The notes under the pieces are model-generated. The model had not been told where the DNA came from and ran no database searches. It saw only the letters and a program-made list of their open reading frames with translations. A stretch of DNA of 64,000 nt from Taudactylus pleione (lineage: Eukaryota > Chordata > Amphibia > Anura > Myobatrachidae). Every line of letters starts with the position of its first letter. The stretch's first letter is position 1. Below, one piece after another: positions 1-11,370 of this stretch. Location of the stretch: NCBI GenBank assembly GCA_031769625.1, contig JAUIMM010000887.1, positions 650,001 to 714,000 on the forward strand, written 5' to 3'. The translations under genes and the position numbers were made by a program.

Positions 1-1562
1 TCCTCTTCTCCAGTAAAATCCTTAATGAATGGCCCTGCAAAAAAGTTTGCATACTCACCTAGATCCTTGCGCTGGTCTCTGTAGCATCCCCGGGACTTGG
101 TAAAACAAAAAAATGACTTACTCAAGCCACGGACCAGTATCTGTATGTGTGTTGCCACACATACAGATAACTTGCAAATGCCAGCTGACAGGACTGCATG
201 GAGTTTGCATGTCCCTCCAGCCAATCAGCGGCCACTAACTGTAGAGCAGCCGCTGATTGGCTCCGGCTACTGATAGTTCCCACGTACTGTGGGAACTGTC
301 CCCACCTCCCAACTTGGCCTGACCAGCTTGGGCTGATAATTTTTGGCTCTGGAGACCCGGTAATCGGGTCTCCCGGGCTGTGGCATTACAGGCCGGCCGT
401 TTTGGGTCCAGTGCTGGTTTTAAATATAGGGGGTATCCTACGCAATTTTTTTCCCCCTATATTTAAAACCAGGTCTGGCCCTGCAGCCTGGTGTTGATTT
501 CTAAATTACGGTGGAACCCTACTCATTTTGTTCCCCGTGATTTTAGAAACCAGGACTGGCTGGCAAGTCCGGGGCTGGTTAAACTTTAGGGGGGGGAACC
601 CTATGTATTTTTTTTTAACAAACATGTAACCCATTTTTTTACAGCTACAACACAAGCAGCTTACACATATTTCTCTGATATGTGCAGGCTGCTTGCTCTG
701 GAGAGTTTTTCAGAGAGAAGACACTGCAATCTCGGGTGAGTAATCTCTTGCAAAACCTGCTACTCGGGGTAGATATGTCATCCTGCTTCACCATCGGCCA
801 TCTCACTCTCAGCTAAACTCACTTCTTGGTAAATTTGAGAGTTTCAGGAGCCTCAAATCACCTGAGTTTCGGCGAAGCTAATCGAGTTGAAAAAAAAGCA
901 AACTCTCCCAGACTCAAAACATCTACTTCTTTTAGAACAATGAAGCGCTATCTCAATATTGAAAATAAATCAATATTTAATATTTAATCATATAGATATA
1001 TAGATATATAGATGGCCACAGTTAAAAATACCACATATGGACAGATCACATTTAAAATCTGAATGGATAAATGTAACAATTACAATGTGACAGATCATAA
1101 ATTGATCAATACCTCTGTGCTAGTGATATTAAGATACAGTTGTATCAACAAAACTTTGTAACATTAGAAGCATTTCTGACACATTCAAGAAGAAATAATA
1201 TACCCGGTTAATACAAGATAGTTCAGGGTCCAGAGTAGTTGTAATTAAATATTTGCCAATTTTTCTATCGTTCCTTGTTATAACAGACTAAATAGTCTTG
1301 TAAGATGTCAATTGACAAATTGTAGAACAGTGCAGGCAACTTTATTTAAACTGGCATCTAGTAGATGAACAATGTTCCAATATATATAGACATCCCTCCT
1401 GATTATATGAAAGCTGGAATATCCAGTGTATATTATAACTTAATAGTGCTGGCTTTACCAGCTCTTGCTGTTGTAGCAGACTGAGTTGTCTTATAAAAGG
1501 ATCAGCGAAAATGAAACAATATATGCAGCTCTATTAGCGATAAAATCCAGTAAAGGATCAGA
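1..1562. other. Intergenic/intronic AT-rich DNA, no gene seen
   Basis: No coding region is supported. Positions 1-700 carry a GC-richer interspersed repeat: an inverted pair around a 'cagccgctgattggct' segment (about 220-262), then two stretches ending in similar 'aaaccag' motifs (about 410-475 and 490-555). A similar sequence style recurs near 38580-38760, so this is probably a shared repeat family, not unique DNA. From 950 to 1550 the sequence is AT-rich, with a short TAGATA-type microsatellite near 994-1012. Confidence 0.5.
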
Positions 1563-2057
1563 GGGCCTGATTCAGACCCTCAAGTGCATAGCAAGTGCAT
1601 AGCGCTCGCAAGCGGGTCGATGGTGGGCCAGTGCGCACGCGAGCCCCGGAGCAAGTGCAAAAAGGGGTGGCTGTTGATGTTGATCGACAGCTCGCCCCGT
1701 TTGGAAGGCGGGTAGGAGGGGTGGCTGGGCAAAAGGAGGCGTTCCTGTAGGAATGCCTGCCGTTTGTAGGCGGCCCTACTGACATCACTCGTGATGTCAG
1801 TAGGTGGACTTCCTGCTCTATTAGAGCAGGAAGTCCACTGGGGCTTGCGGCCACGAGACCCTACCGTAAGGGTCTTGTCACAAGCCTGATGGTCGCGATG
1901 GTCTTGACCATCGCGACCATCACCTGGCCGCTCGCATAAGCTGTGGATGGTCACCCACATCTATGTGAGTGGCCAGGAGGCCGCAACTTAAAACACAAGA
2001 ACCTGCCCTGATTCAAAGAGAGTGCTCGATTTTTTCGAGCAGCTCTGAATCAGGCCC
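1563..2057. mobile_element. Harbinger-type MITE with internal hairpins
   Basis: The terminal inverted repeats read GGGCCTGATTCAGA at 1563-1576 and TCTGAATCAGGCCC at 2044-2057. They are flanked by a 3-bp duplication, AGA (1560-1562 and 2058-2060), the length expected of PIF/Harbinger insertions. The 495-bp interior has no ORF of interest. It folds into several separate hairpins, including one around 1769-1803 (a near-palindrome on GACATCACTCGTGATGTC), one around 1803-1840 and one around 1889-1921. The same hairpins recur in the copies at 36248-36722 and 59084-59628, so this is one family. Confidence 0.85.
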
Positions 2058-2408
2058 AGAGTTCCATAGCATAAATGAGCTCCGCCAAGATGATATGGAG
2101 ACTGGGATCTCAGTCCATATAGCAGTTAGTTGCTATTATCAACATGTGGTGCACTCAAATTTTTTGGGGAAGTTTGGACCTTTCTCCTTTGCTCCACGGA
2201 GGTATGTCTGCATGTAGTCTCCACAGCGACGATTGCTATTGTTGGTGTCTGGTATGAATAGCCGACACACACACAGTGTGATCACATGGGCAGCTTACAA
2301 CTTGCTGCCGTATAGACTTCTGCGCGTTTCTCCACCTTTAAAACAGTCAGTGGCTCCTTATATAGAGGGTAGCTAGATCGCCTTCAGCTGCATATAATTA
2401 GGGACTTA

Positions 2409-2999
2409 GGACCTGATTCAGACCCGGACGCTATGCTGCGCTCGTTCGCATTGATCGATTTTTCGCAAGCTGCGCATGCGTATGAGTCGCAATGCACGTG
2501 CGCGAACCAGCCAGTGCGATGGGAAAGTGCTCGCCCACAGTCAGGCCGTTATTTTGAGTGACAGATAGTGCCGTTTGTGGGTAATGACAGGGGAAGGTGC
2601 TTGTAAACGGGGGTGTGGATGTGCGAACGTAGGCGTACACGACCATCAGAACGGCGTTTAATGTGTGCATAATTAGCAAAGTAGCGTCATTACACACGTG
2701 ACTGGGTTGTATTTTAGTCTGAACTGCTCGCAATGTTTTGGTGGGAAAAGACTACCACAAGCACTGTGAGCAGCTCCGATGGCTCTCGATGTTCCCGATT
2801 AAGCCTACAACTGCCGGAGATGACGTGTGTTGGGAGTGGCAAAGGGGCATCTTTATACAGGTGCGAGTGCATAGTGCAGCCGCTCGCTATTACTTAGTGG
2901 GCTGCTTTACGTGACACAGTGCGAGCACATGATTTAAACAGCTGGCCCCTTTTTAGCCAGCGAGCGGCCACAAGTAGCGTCCGGGTCTGAATCAGGCCC
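2409..2999. mobile_element. Harbinger-type MITE, second subfamily
   Basis: The left end GGACCTGATTCAGACCCGG (2409) matches in reverse complement the right end at about 2977-2999, giving terminal repeats of about 25 bp. Flanks are TTA (2406-2408) and CTA (3000-3002), a one-base-decayed TWA target site. Internal sequence resembles the elements at 41674-42283 and about 5590-5832 and differs from the multi-hairpin subfamily. Confidence 0.8.
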
Positions 3000-3002
3000 C
3001 TA

Positions 3003-3273
3003 GAGTGTTGCTCCTCCTTCATGTGATAAATTTTGTAAGGCTTTCTCCTTGCCAAACTCTCATATAATAATAAATAACAAATATATGTTAAATCACTGAT
3101 TCAGCACAAAAAAATGTATATATACCTTCACTAGTATCTATTAATCTGTGTATAATTAACTGAATAGCATCAATTAAATTAAAAACAAACAATAAATTTA
3201 AAATAATAAATGAATAATCAGAATTTTTTTTTATTTAATTAAATTTAATTAAATTAAAATTGTATTTAATATA

Positions 3274-3304
<31 letters not shown>

Positions 3305-5100
3305 CATGCACACACACATGTACATATGCACATATATACATACATATACATACACATATGCACATACACACACACACATACATATACATTCCTAAATAAT
3401 ACGAATGTAAATAAAATAATAGATGTCACAACAATCATTAAACTATTAATCCAACATGAAATATAATATAATGTTCTTTTGCATACTTATAAAAATGTAC
3501 ATATATACACAAGAGTGTGCATGCAATTTGATTAAGAAACATGTATGTGTGTATATAACCTCTATCTATACACATCAATATAAAAAAATCTATATGTTAA
3601 TCTATATATATTAATGAATAAAATTAAAAATAGGTGGATATAACTGTATATCTATAATAGCCATATAGATCAAATAATATTTATATAGTATAAATGAACA
3701 ATGATAAATAAAAAATATATAAAAATATATAAAATATAAATGGCCTAACAATAGACTTCTAACTAAATGTGCATCTTATATGATTAATCATTATATTATA
3801 AGGAACCACTGGCTATATACCAAAAATCTACATAAGTGAGGCCCATAAAAGACCCCCAAGCAACAGATAGGGTAATAATGGCTCATTAAATGGCCTTAAT
3901 TCCACAGTGTGATCTCCACCCGGCGGGAGCGATGTGCAAAGGGCAATATCCCAAGATATATTTATCCCAGACTCGATTATTAGAAAATTTACCCCCTGGA
4001 GTATTCTGGAACAGAATGCTGGGAAGCAATGCAGAACCAGGTTACTAGGACCTCTACGTAAGGAGATGTACTGGTAATATATTGCCATTATTTCCTTGTT
4101 TATATAGGGTGCCCTAGGTACTGATAGGCTTTGCGGAACATGTGAACGGGACCTGCTGAGTTCAGTTTGGCAGAATGGATCATGTGACACAATCCAAGAT
4201 GGCCCATAGACTAAAATAGCTGGGCCCGCTGGGAGGAGGAAGTTCAGATAAGTAAGTGACTAGAGGATTTCGGTGCGCCACATGTGAGGCCAACAGGGGC
4301 ACAGATGAATACTAAGTGACAACACCAGCCCCAGTAACTGGGCCCCAGCATGTGACACATATTATGAACCAATGTAGACTTGACTGTATCTGGCATCTGC
4401 ACCTCCTTATATCTGCAGGAGGTAAAGAAATATATTTATTGTCTCTCCTACCATCACTACTATGAAATGTAGTAATAGGCTGTAGTAATAGGCCCTGGAC
4501 ATTTGCTCTTTTCGCCCATTTAGTAAAACAAAAGTGTCTAGGGTATATATATATCAATCACTGGTATTGCTGCAGGATATAAAGCTGCAACTTATTTAAA
4601 GGCAACACATGGTGTGCAACATTTTACATCAAAATCCAGAAAAGAACACTTATTAATTACTAAATCCCTCTATATGTGTTAGTCTCTCTGTGTGTTGCAG
4701 CAATGCCATGTCTCTGTAATATAAATACTACTTTCATTTACATGCTGTACATCTGTATAATTCTCCCTAACTGTTGCTTTTGCAGGTTTGAATCATAAGA
4801 ACATTATAATAGTGTATTTCTTGTTTTGTAAAAGACTCTACAAGATCCAGTATATCTTCGCCTTGAGGATGCTGCCCTCTATAAGGCAGTACTCAGTACA
4901 CTTCTCATCAGCAAATAAACTTTGCAGCAGTCTAACTATCTGCCATTCCAAGTGAATAGAGATATTTTCTCTTTTCTGTATAAAGATATTACAATACTAA
5001 ATTCATTGCAGTAGATGTCATGCTAAACAGTCAAACACAGTAGTTATAACAGCAGCCATTTCATTAACAGTAACAGACATTATGACAATTAGGCATAAAG
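3003..5100. other. AT-rich stretch with microsatellites, no gene seen
   Basis: There is no supported gene. Positions 3230-3400 hold (TA)n followed by a TACATA/CACACA-rich simple repeat; apparent small ORFs there are low-complexity artefacts. Positions 3440-3800 are very AT-rich. Positions 3830-4560 are more balanced in composition but I recognise no motif. Confidence 0.5.
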
Positions 5101-5120
5101 TGAGTCCAAGGGGTAGATTT

Positions 5121-5480
5121 AAGCTAGGTACACACAATGTGATGTTATCTAGCGACAGCATTGACATCGCATGCACCATACAGACTGTACAATCCAGTGT
5201 ACGACCGTGCGATATATCCTTCCATGCTGCATGTATCAGCATGGTGTGGGACGATGTGATGAACGACCATTGTGCACACACGATCGGACGAACACACTAT
5301 ACGATCCTTAATAATATATTGCTCCGATCCAGGTCGGAACGATACAGTATATCGTATATATCTGCGAGTATATGCTAATCAATGCATACGCACAGCATCC
5401 GCAGCCCAGCAATACATAGTGCCGCCCATCTCCTTTTACTCAATGCTCAATCAGTATGCTGGATAGCGCAAACATCGGTA
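5121..5480. repeat. Interspersed repeat of the 'gtacacac' terminal family
   Basis: A start reading 'aagctaggtacacacaatgtg' resembles in reverse complement the sequence ending 'gtgtgtacccagctta' near 34790-34803. It is also related in style to the terminal repeats of the element at 30551-32515. A downstream 'acacactatacgatcc' (about 5290-5307) may be an internal inverted copy. I see no coding content and cannot set the right boundary. Confidence 0.4.
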
Positions 5481-5589
5481 ACATCGAGAACCATCGGACC
5501 CAGATGCACAATAGAGGATGACCTGACCTGGTGCAGGAATTTGGCTACTTCCTGCATGCATCAATATATCTGGCTGTGTATGCCACCGC

Positions 5590-5832
5590 ACTGCTTTAGT
5601 TATGCATGCCTCTATAACGGCATTCCAACGCACAGGCACGCCTGCATTCGGCCACCCACCCCCCATCACCACCCACAAACGGCACTTCCTGTCAATCAAT
5701 ATCGGAAGGGTCTGCGTACATATTGCTTGTAGTCTGCATACCCTAACCCGATCGCACTGGCTAGTTCGCACACGCATGTGCAGTGAAAAAACATCGGCCG
5801 AGTGCTTGCATTCCTTGCTAAATCAGGCCCAT
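5590..5832. mobile_element. Harbinger-type MITE fragment
   Basis: The right end reads 'tgctaaatcaggccc' near 5818-5832, matching the shared MITE terminus. The preceding 240 bp are similar in order to the right half of the element at 41674-42283: a segment ending 'caggcacgcctgc', a 'caccacccacaaa' segment, then 'ctagttcgcacacgca'. The matching left end is not obvious, because the upstream region (5120-5560) contains a different repeat starting 'aagctaggtacacac'. I call it a fragment. Confidence 0.55.
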
Positions 5833-6596
5833 AATGTTCACCCAGATTTTCTAAAGCCCCTAAAACAGACAGATTCGGTCGATCATATGCAATAGATAGA
5901 TGCAATAGATGCAATAGATAAATAAGAGCTAGCATCTGATTCGGTGTTAAGGGCAACTGTGATACTCAGGTAAGTATAGAGTAGGGTTTTGGATAAAGGT
6001 AAGTATGAGAAGTTCAGATGTTTCAGGTAAGTAGGGGTATGCCCTGTGCTATGTCTATTACCAGATCCGGGTGAACAAATGGTCTGACCAATACAGGTTC
6101 CACAGAGTAAAGAGGTGGACCCTAACACAGCAACTATTTCCATGGTTTCTCTGTAGTAAAGTACTAGTTTATTGGCTCAAGTTTACAACTGTTTCAATGC
6201 ACAATATAAATTATACAATTTTTAACAATAACTTTCACTTGAGACAACTAGAATTATATTTATGCAACTGGATTTAATAAACGTCCCTGGCTCGAAGTAC
6301 TTCTGGTTAATCAGCATAGATAATTGAACACTACAATGAATTATTGGTACTAATACACCTACTGTATGCATTTGTAGTTTCCTTTTAATAGAATAAAACT
6401 AGAGCAGAACCATTTATACTTTATGAACAAAAGCAAAATACAATAACAGATTACAATTTCCGCAGTATTCAACAAAGGCTTTAACCTTGGGGCCCCATAA
6501 AGTGTAGTGTACAGCTCAGCTGAATATTTCTCGGATATTGTGTCTGGGTTCATAGCCCAAAGTTATATATTAAACATTAAAGGTTGGTAATAACTA
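5833..6596. other. No gene seen
   Basis: AT-rich sequence with a short GATA/GCAATAGA-type repeat at 5885-5925. Several small ORFs exist on both strands but none shows a domain, repeat or composition that supports coding. Confidence 0.45.
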
Positions 6597-7860
6597 GAGA
6601 TGAGCGGATCCGGTTCTACCGGGAACCGGACCCACCCGAACTTCGTGTATCCGAGCCGAGATCCCAGTCCGCCTCAAGTTTGCCCGCATGATATGGATCC
6701 GAAAACGGGGCAAAGCACACCATCCTTCCGCTGTCGGATTCTCGTGGGTTTTGGATTGTATAATGGTCCTGATCGGTGCCATTTTCACTCCGGCTGTGGA
6801 GAGTGTACAGCACTGACGTGCTGCTCTGTCTGTGCACGTGCTGCTGTGTCACTGTGTTGTTCTGTCGGGGGCTGGGGCTGCAGTTCACAAAGGGGTGCTG
6901 TGCTGTCCAGAGGTGCTCATCCCCAGTGTAAAAAAAATAAAAGTTAAACTTAATAATAATAATAATAATGGCCATTCCTCAAAATATAAAAAATAAATAT
7001 TTTTTGATTATTTTGTGTGTATGTACTAGCTACAGTAGTAGCTATGCTATTATTGTTCGGTGACACTGCCGGCCCGACCGCAGTTTATCATCCACGTATT
7101 TGTGACTCTGCAGGAGGTCCGTCCGTCTGCTTTGTTGTACATAAAAGGGGTGCTGTGTTGTTCATCAAGGGGCTGCTGCCTCATCCAGGGGTACTCTTCC
7201 TCAGTGTAAAAAAAATAAAAGTGAAATAAAATTATCACTCCTTAAAAAATAAAAAAAAGATAGTTTTTGGTTATTTTTTTTGTGTGTATGTGTTAGCAAC
7301 TTAGCTGCTCTGTTATTGTTCGGTGACACTGCCGGCCAGATCGCAGTTTATCATCCACGTATTTGTGACTCTGCAGGTGGTCCGTCTGCATTCCGCAGGG
7401 GTGCTTTGTTGTCCATAAAGGGGTGCTGTGTTGTTCGTCAAGGGGCTGCTGCCTCATCTAGGGGTGCTTTTCCCCAGTGTAAAAAAAATAAAAGTGAAAT
7501 ACAATTAGCATTCCACAAAAAATAAAAAATAAAATCATTTTTTTTTGGTGTGCTAGCTATGCTATTATTGTTTGGTGACACTGCCGGCCAGATCGCAGTT
7601 TATCATCCACGTACTGTGACACTATAAGTCATAGCGCAGTGTGTTATTCTTATTCATAAAAAATATTGTGACACTGTAAGTGATAGGGAAGTGTATTATT
7701 CTTTTCTTCTTATTCATAACAAATCTTGTGACACTGTATGTGGTAGCGCAGTGTGTTATGCTTTTCTTATTCATAAAAATCTTGTGACACTGTAGGTTAT
7801 TGATACCGCAGTGTAATATTTAAAATTAATGTGTGTGCTGTACCCCACTTCATTCATGTT
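6597..7860 (+). repeat. hAT 5' region with three tandem-like units of about 230-260 bp
   Basis: A unit containing 'ggtgacactgccggcc', 'cgcagtttatcatccacgta' and a G-rich 'aggggtgctgtgttgt' segment ending in a poly-A-rich stretch occurs at about 7040-7250, 7310-7530 and (truncated) 7570-7625. A diverged version is at 6780-6940. After 7620 shorter units of about 55-60 bp follow, each with 'ttgtgacactgtaagt' plus 'gcagtgtgttat' (7610-7820). The array leads directly into the BED-finger coding region, so it is probably the 5' non-coding part of the hAT element. Confidence 0.6.
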
Positions 7861-7867
7861 TGTTGAT

Positions 7868-8600
7868 ATGGAGAACAATCAGTTCAGAGGAGAGCAGGAA
7901 CCTCATACTAGTGCTGTAGTTGCTGCCAGTGCCACCAGTCATGACAATACTAGTCTGTCTACATAATCAACTAAAGCAGATGCCCAAGGGCATACAGGGC
8001 TTACGTCAGGGCATCTAAAATCAAAGAACCAATCTTTTACAGTTGTAAAGAAAAAAACATCAAAGGGAAATTTAGCTGCAGAAAGACATACAATTGACAA
8101 TATGCCTTTCACCACACGAAGTGGCAAGGAAATGCTAAGGCTTTATTTATGACTGGTGGTTCTGCCTCTTATGATGATGTAAGCGCAAATGAACATGCTG
8201 ACATAGAAATCGAGGATGCTTCTTGTGGAAGTGCACCAGGATGAGCAGAATATTTGTGTAGCTGATGCTAAAAAGGAGGTTAATGATGAGGATGTTGCTG
8301 AAGAAACAGTTGTTGCCCATGATAAGGAAAAGCCCATTGTCATGCCTGGGTGCAAGACAAAAAACTCCACTTCTTATGTGTGGAATTATTTCTACCCAAA
8401 TCCAGACAACAATTGTCAGCCATCTGTGCCCTTTGTAAAGCCAGAGTAAGTAGAGGTAGGAACCTCCTCACTGTTATGTCATCTGCAGTGCATCCATCCA
8501 AAAAGTTTTTTTCAAATTCATCAACAACATTAATCATGAAGCGATTGGTTTGTTTGGGCTCCCAAAAAACAAGCTACCAATGGGCAGCTGACATTGCTGG
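7868..8600 (+). pseudogene. hAT transposase N-terminus with BED zinc finger, broken
   Basis: This encodes the N-terminal part of a ZBED/hAT-type transposase, the region that binds transposon ends. An ATG at 7868 opens a frame reading ENNQFRGEQEPHTS, stopped about 35 codons later and then continuing with further stops and shifts. From 8216 an acidic stretch (EVNDEDVAEETVVAHDKEKP) leads into SYVWNYFYPNPDN, the aromatic start of a BED finger. A one-frame shift near 8350-8440 gives the zinc-ligand segment AICALCKARVSRG, followed by a poorly preserved HPSKKFF region. The catalytic half is not found downstream on this strand; it lies on the opposite strand at 14640-15569 and 8640-8822, implying an inversion or two copies. 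The gene is clearly dead. Confidence 0.75.
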
Positions 8601-8639
8601 CAATAATCTCTTTGTGCACAAACTGGCTTTACAGAGCAA

Positions 8640-8822
8640 GATGTTTTCGCTATCATCATCTGATTCCTCACCCTCATCAGAGTGTACATCATCTTCACAC
8701 AACATTAATTTGTCCCTGCTGTAATCCACCATAACAGGTGCCTCTGTCATTTTTGGAAGTAATTGGCATAGAATTTGTAGTTCATTTTGATGGACATCAT
8801 CTTTTCCACATTTTGAGGAAGT
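8640..8822 (-). pseudogene. hAT transposase C-terminal tail, separated by a gypsy insertion
   Basis: On the minus strand, starting next to the LTR boundary, the frame reads LLPQNVEKMMSIKMNYKFY. This is the C-terminal motif that follows the hAT dimerisation region (usually L-x-P-x-N-V-E-K-L followed by a hydrophobic tail). A stop follows after about 25 codons. Its upstream continuation is at 14628, on the far side of the LTR retrotransposon, and the reading frame is maintained once one copy of the 5-bp target duplication is discounted. This fixes the transposon inside a formerly continuous transposase gene. Confidence 0.75.
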
Positions 8823-8826
8823 AGCC
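8822..8826. repeat. Target site duplication TAGCC, left copy
   Basis: TAGCC immediately precedes the first LTR and is repeated exactly at 14623-14627 after the second LTR. A 5-bp duplication is usual for Ty3/gypsy integration. Confidence 0.9.
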
Positions 8827-10189
8827 TGTCACGGCTGCTGACACTTGAGACTCCTGGGAGGAGGCAGGCCTACTAGGCACAATAAACGGGTGGCTTTAGG
8901 AGTGACCTTTTCATGAAATCTCGGTAGCACAGAATAAAAGTGAATAGAATTTATTCACAGGAAAAATATAATAGCATAAAGTCTCGACAACACTGAGGTT
9001 TACATAAGCAATAAGGAGTATAGGAGAAAACCCCCCCAATATAGTTGTTAACACAGAAGAGCTGATATGGTAGGGAACCCCGAGTCCAGTATGAGGCTAA
9101 TACCTCAGGATGGTACAGAGGAGCTTCACCAGGGTGGAACCCTGTAGTGATGAAGATCTGGAGCAGAGTGAGCCCTGTGATGCGGTGAAAGACGGAGCAG
9201 GGTTGAGCCCTGTGATGCGGTGAGGTCAGAGCAGGGTTGAGCCCTGTGATGCGATGAGGTCGGAGCAGGGTTGAGCCCTGTGATGCGATGAGGTCGGAGC
9301 AGGGTTGAGCCATGTGATGCGGTGAGGTCAGAGGTTGAGCCATGTGATGCGGTGAGGTCAGAGCAGGGTTGAGCCCTGTGATGCGGTGAGGTCAGAGCAG
9401 GGTTGAGCCCTGTGATGCAGTGAGGTTGGAACAGGGTTGAGCCCTGTGACATGATAAGGTTGAAGCAGGGTTGAGCCCTGCGGTGTAACTAGAATCCGGA
9501 GCAGGGTTGAGCCCCGCAATGCAATGAAGGTTGAAGCAGGGTTGAGCCCTGTGAAGCGGTGTGGTTCCGGAACATGATTGAGCCCTGTGGTGTGAGCAGA
9601 ATCCGGAACTGGGTCCCGCAATGCAGTGATGATAACTGTAACAGTGCAGTTGACAACTGTAACGAAGATGGGTTCGATGTCCACAGGAGTAAGAGACAAC
9701 AGGCAAAGTAAATAGTGCAGCAAAAGGTGAAACTACAGAAGTGGAGCAGAAAGTAATACTTAGGCAATGGCTATGCTGAGCTCTGTAGTGCGGCTGGTAA
9801 CTGGCATCAGAAGTTTAGCTGGAACATGAGCGGAGATATAGCAAAGTCCACAGCAACCCACAGGCACAGCAGGGATTTGGCAGGAGTCCAAGAAAGACCT
9901 AAAAGTAACATTGCACAGACACTGAGACACAGTTAGTGACAGGCTTTATACTAGAGGTCTGTGATCCATAGCAAGTTTAGAATATGTGACCCAAATGGAA
10001 TCAGGTTTGAAACAATGAGCAATCTAGGAATCCCACAACCTGACAACCTTGGAAACAGATGATCACTTTAATTCTCTCTTCTCTGTATGTGAAGAATGCC
10101 AGCAAGCAGAATAGCTCCTCCAACAACCACAAAGGAACTTTGGAAAAAGTAATCTATCATTATGTACTGAAATAGTCGCAGTCCTGACA
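8827..10189 (-). repeat. 3' LTR of gypsy element 1
   Basis: The LTR starts TGTCACGGCTGCTG on the plus strand and ends GTCCTGACA, so on the element's own strand it begins TGTCAGGACTGCGAC. It contains a minisatellite at about 9170-9600 and an 'aataaa'-like signal region. It is highly similar to 13301-14622 and to the solo LTR at 37127-38403. Confidence 0.9.
9170..9620. repeat. LTR minisatellite, unit about 34 bp
   Basis: About a dozen units each carry CAGGGTTGAGCCCTGTGATG followed by a variable 'cggtgaggtcgga' spacer. Each unit holds a small palindrome (CAGGG...CCCTG). Units toward the right are more diverged (gccccgcaatgc variants). The second LTR has the same array with a different number of units. 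Confidence 0.9.
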
Positions 10190-10211
10190 GTATCCCCCCC
10201 CCCCCCTTTTG

Positions 10212-10566
10212 GGTGGTCTCCACCAGGTTTTAAAGGGAATTTAGAAAGAAAATTATGTATCAATTTAGGAGCATGGACATCAGAGACTTTAATCCAAGAT
10301 CTCGCCTCTGGGCCATAACCCTTCCAGTCTACAAGGTATTGTAATTGATTTTGATGCTTACGTGAATCCAGAATCTTATCGATCTCAAACTCCATACCTC
10401 GAGCAGCAGTTATGGGAGTAACTTTAGGCAAGCTGTCATGAAATCGATTAAGAATCAATGGTCTAATCAAGGAGACATAAAAGGAGTTAGGTACATGCTT
10501 AGAACAAGAACGTATAAACTCTTGGACATCTTTTTTCATGGAAGACCACCAATAGGAACATTGCAA
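10212..10566 (-). pseudogene. Integrase zinc-finger remnant fused to chromodomain (pol C-terminus)
   Basis: This should encode the integrase core and C-terminal chromodomain. The frame begins with CSYWWSSMKKDVQEFIRSC, the second half of the integrase HHCC finger, then passes within about ten residues into SFYVSLIRPLIL, normally found near the C-terminal end of pol, and on into MEFEIDKILDSR and LQYLVDWKGYGPEARSWI, a chromodomain. The D,D-35-E catalytic core of roughly 180-200 residues that belongs between them is absent. The copy therefore cannot integrate by itself. The chromodomain keeps its aromatic residues (Y, W, W) and would bind methylated histone tails if expressed. Confidence 0.85.
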
Positions 10567-10572
10567 AAAGGA

Positions 10573-11343
10573 CTACATTTTACGAACCCCTGGATGTCCA
10601 GAGAAATGAGAATTATGAGCCCAGGAAAGAAGTTTACCTCGTAACTCTGGTGCCACAAATATTTTCCCAGGAGAGATAGAAATTGAAGAAAAAGCCAGAG
10701 GGTTTATTATTGGGTACCTCTGATCCTCATTTTGTTCTTTCTCTTCCAACATTGAGCGTGAAAGTGCATCTGCCTTTTTATTCAATTAACCTAGACGGTA
10801 CCTGAGGACAAAATCAGAATGAGAAAAAAAGAGTGCCCAACAAGCTTGTCGTGGGTTCAGACAATGGGCAGTTTTCAAATACAACAAATTTTTATGGTCT
10901 GCAAAAATAGTAACAGGATGCTTTGCGCCTTCTAATAAATATCTCCATTCCTCCAAAGCTAACTTAATAGCTAACAACTCTTGGTCCCCGATGGAGTAAT
11001 TATTCTCAGCACTAGAAAACTTTTGTGAAAAGAATCCACAAGACACTGTTCTCCCATCTGCAGCCACCTGAGACAAAATAGCCCCAACTCCATAAGTGGA
11101 GGCATCTACTTCTAGCATAAATGGCTTCTCAACATCAGGTTGAACTAGACTGGGGGCCATGGAAAATGCATCTTTGAGAGTCTGAAAGGCATCCAATGCC
11201 TCTGGGGACCACACTTTGGGATTAGCCCCTTTTTTTGTCATAGCAGTAATTGGAGCTACAATCGTTGAAAACGCTTTGATAAACTTTCTGTAATAATTGG
11301 CAAAGCCTAAAAATCTCTGAATAGACCTTAATGAAGTGGGCAA
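10573..11343 (-). pseudogene. RNase H and start of integrase of gypsy element 1
   Basis: The frame at 10786-11343 carries the end of the RT thumb ([16 protein letters not shown]), then an RNase H domain with FMLEVDAST (first catalytic D), GDQELLAI (E), and VTIFADHKNL (D). After a stop near 10785 the frame continues with NKKADALSRS, then ending FSGHPGVRKM, the H-x3-H start of the integrase zinc finger. Functionally these would degrade the RNA strand during reverse transcription. Only single-base lesions separate these blocks, so the element is fairly young apart from the integrase deletion. Confidence 0.88.
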
Positions 11344-11370
11344 AACCCAATCTTGAATAGCCTTTAACTT

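Noticed and set aside
3235..3438. Minus-strand frame rich in Y/V/C
   Set aside because: Translation of TA/CA microsatellites.
9126..9723. Long minus-strand frames with repeated GLNPA / SQGSTLL in the gypsy LTR
   Set aside because: They follow the 34-bp minisatellite in every frame, and the same happens at 13587-14198 and 37615-37882. This is repeat-driven, not protein evidence.
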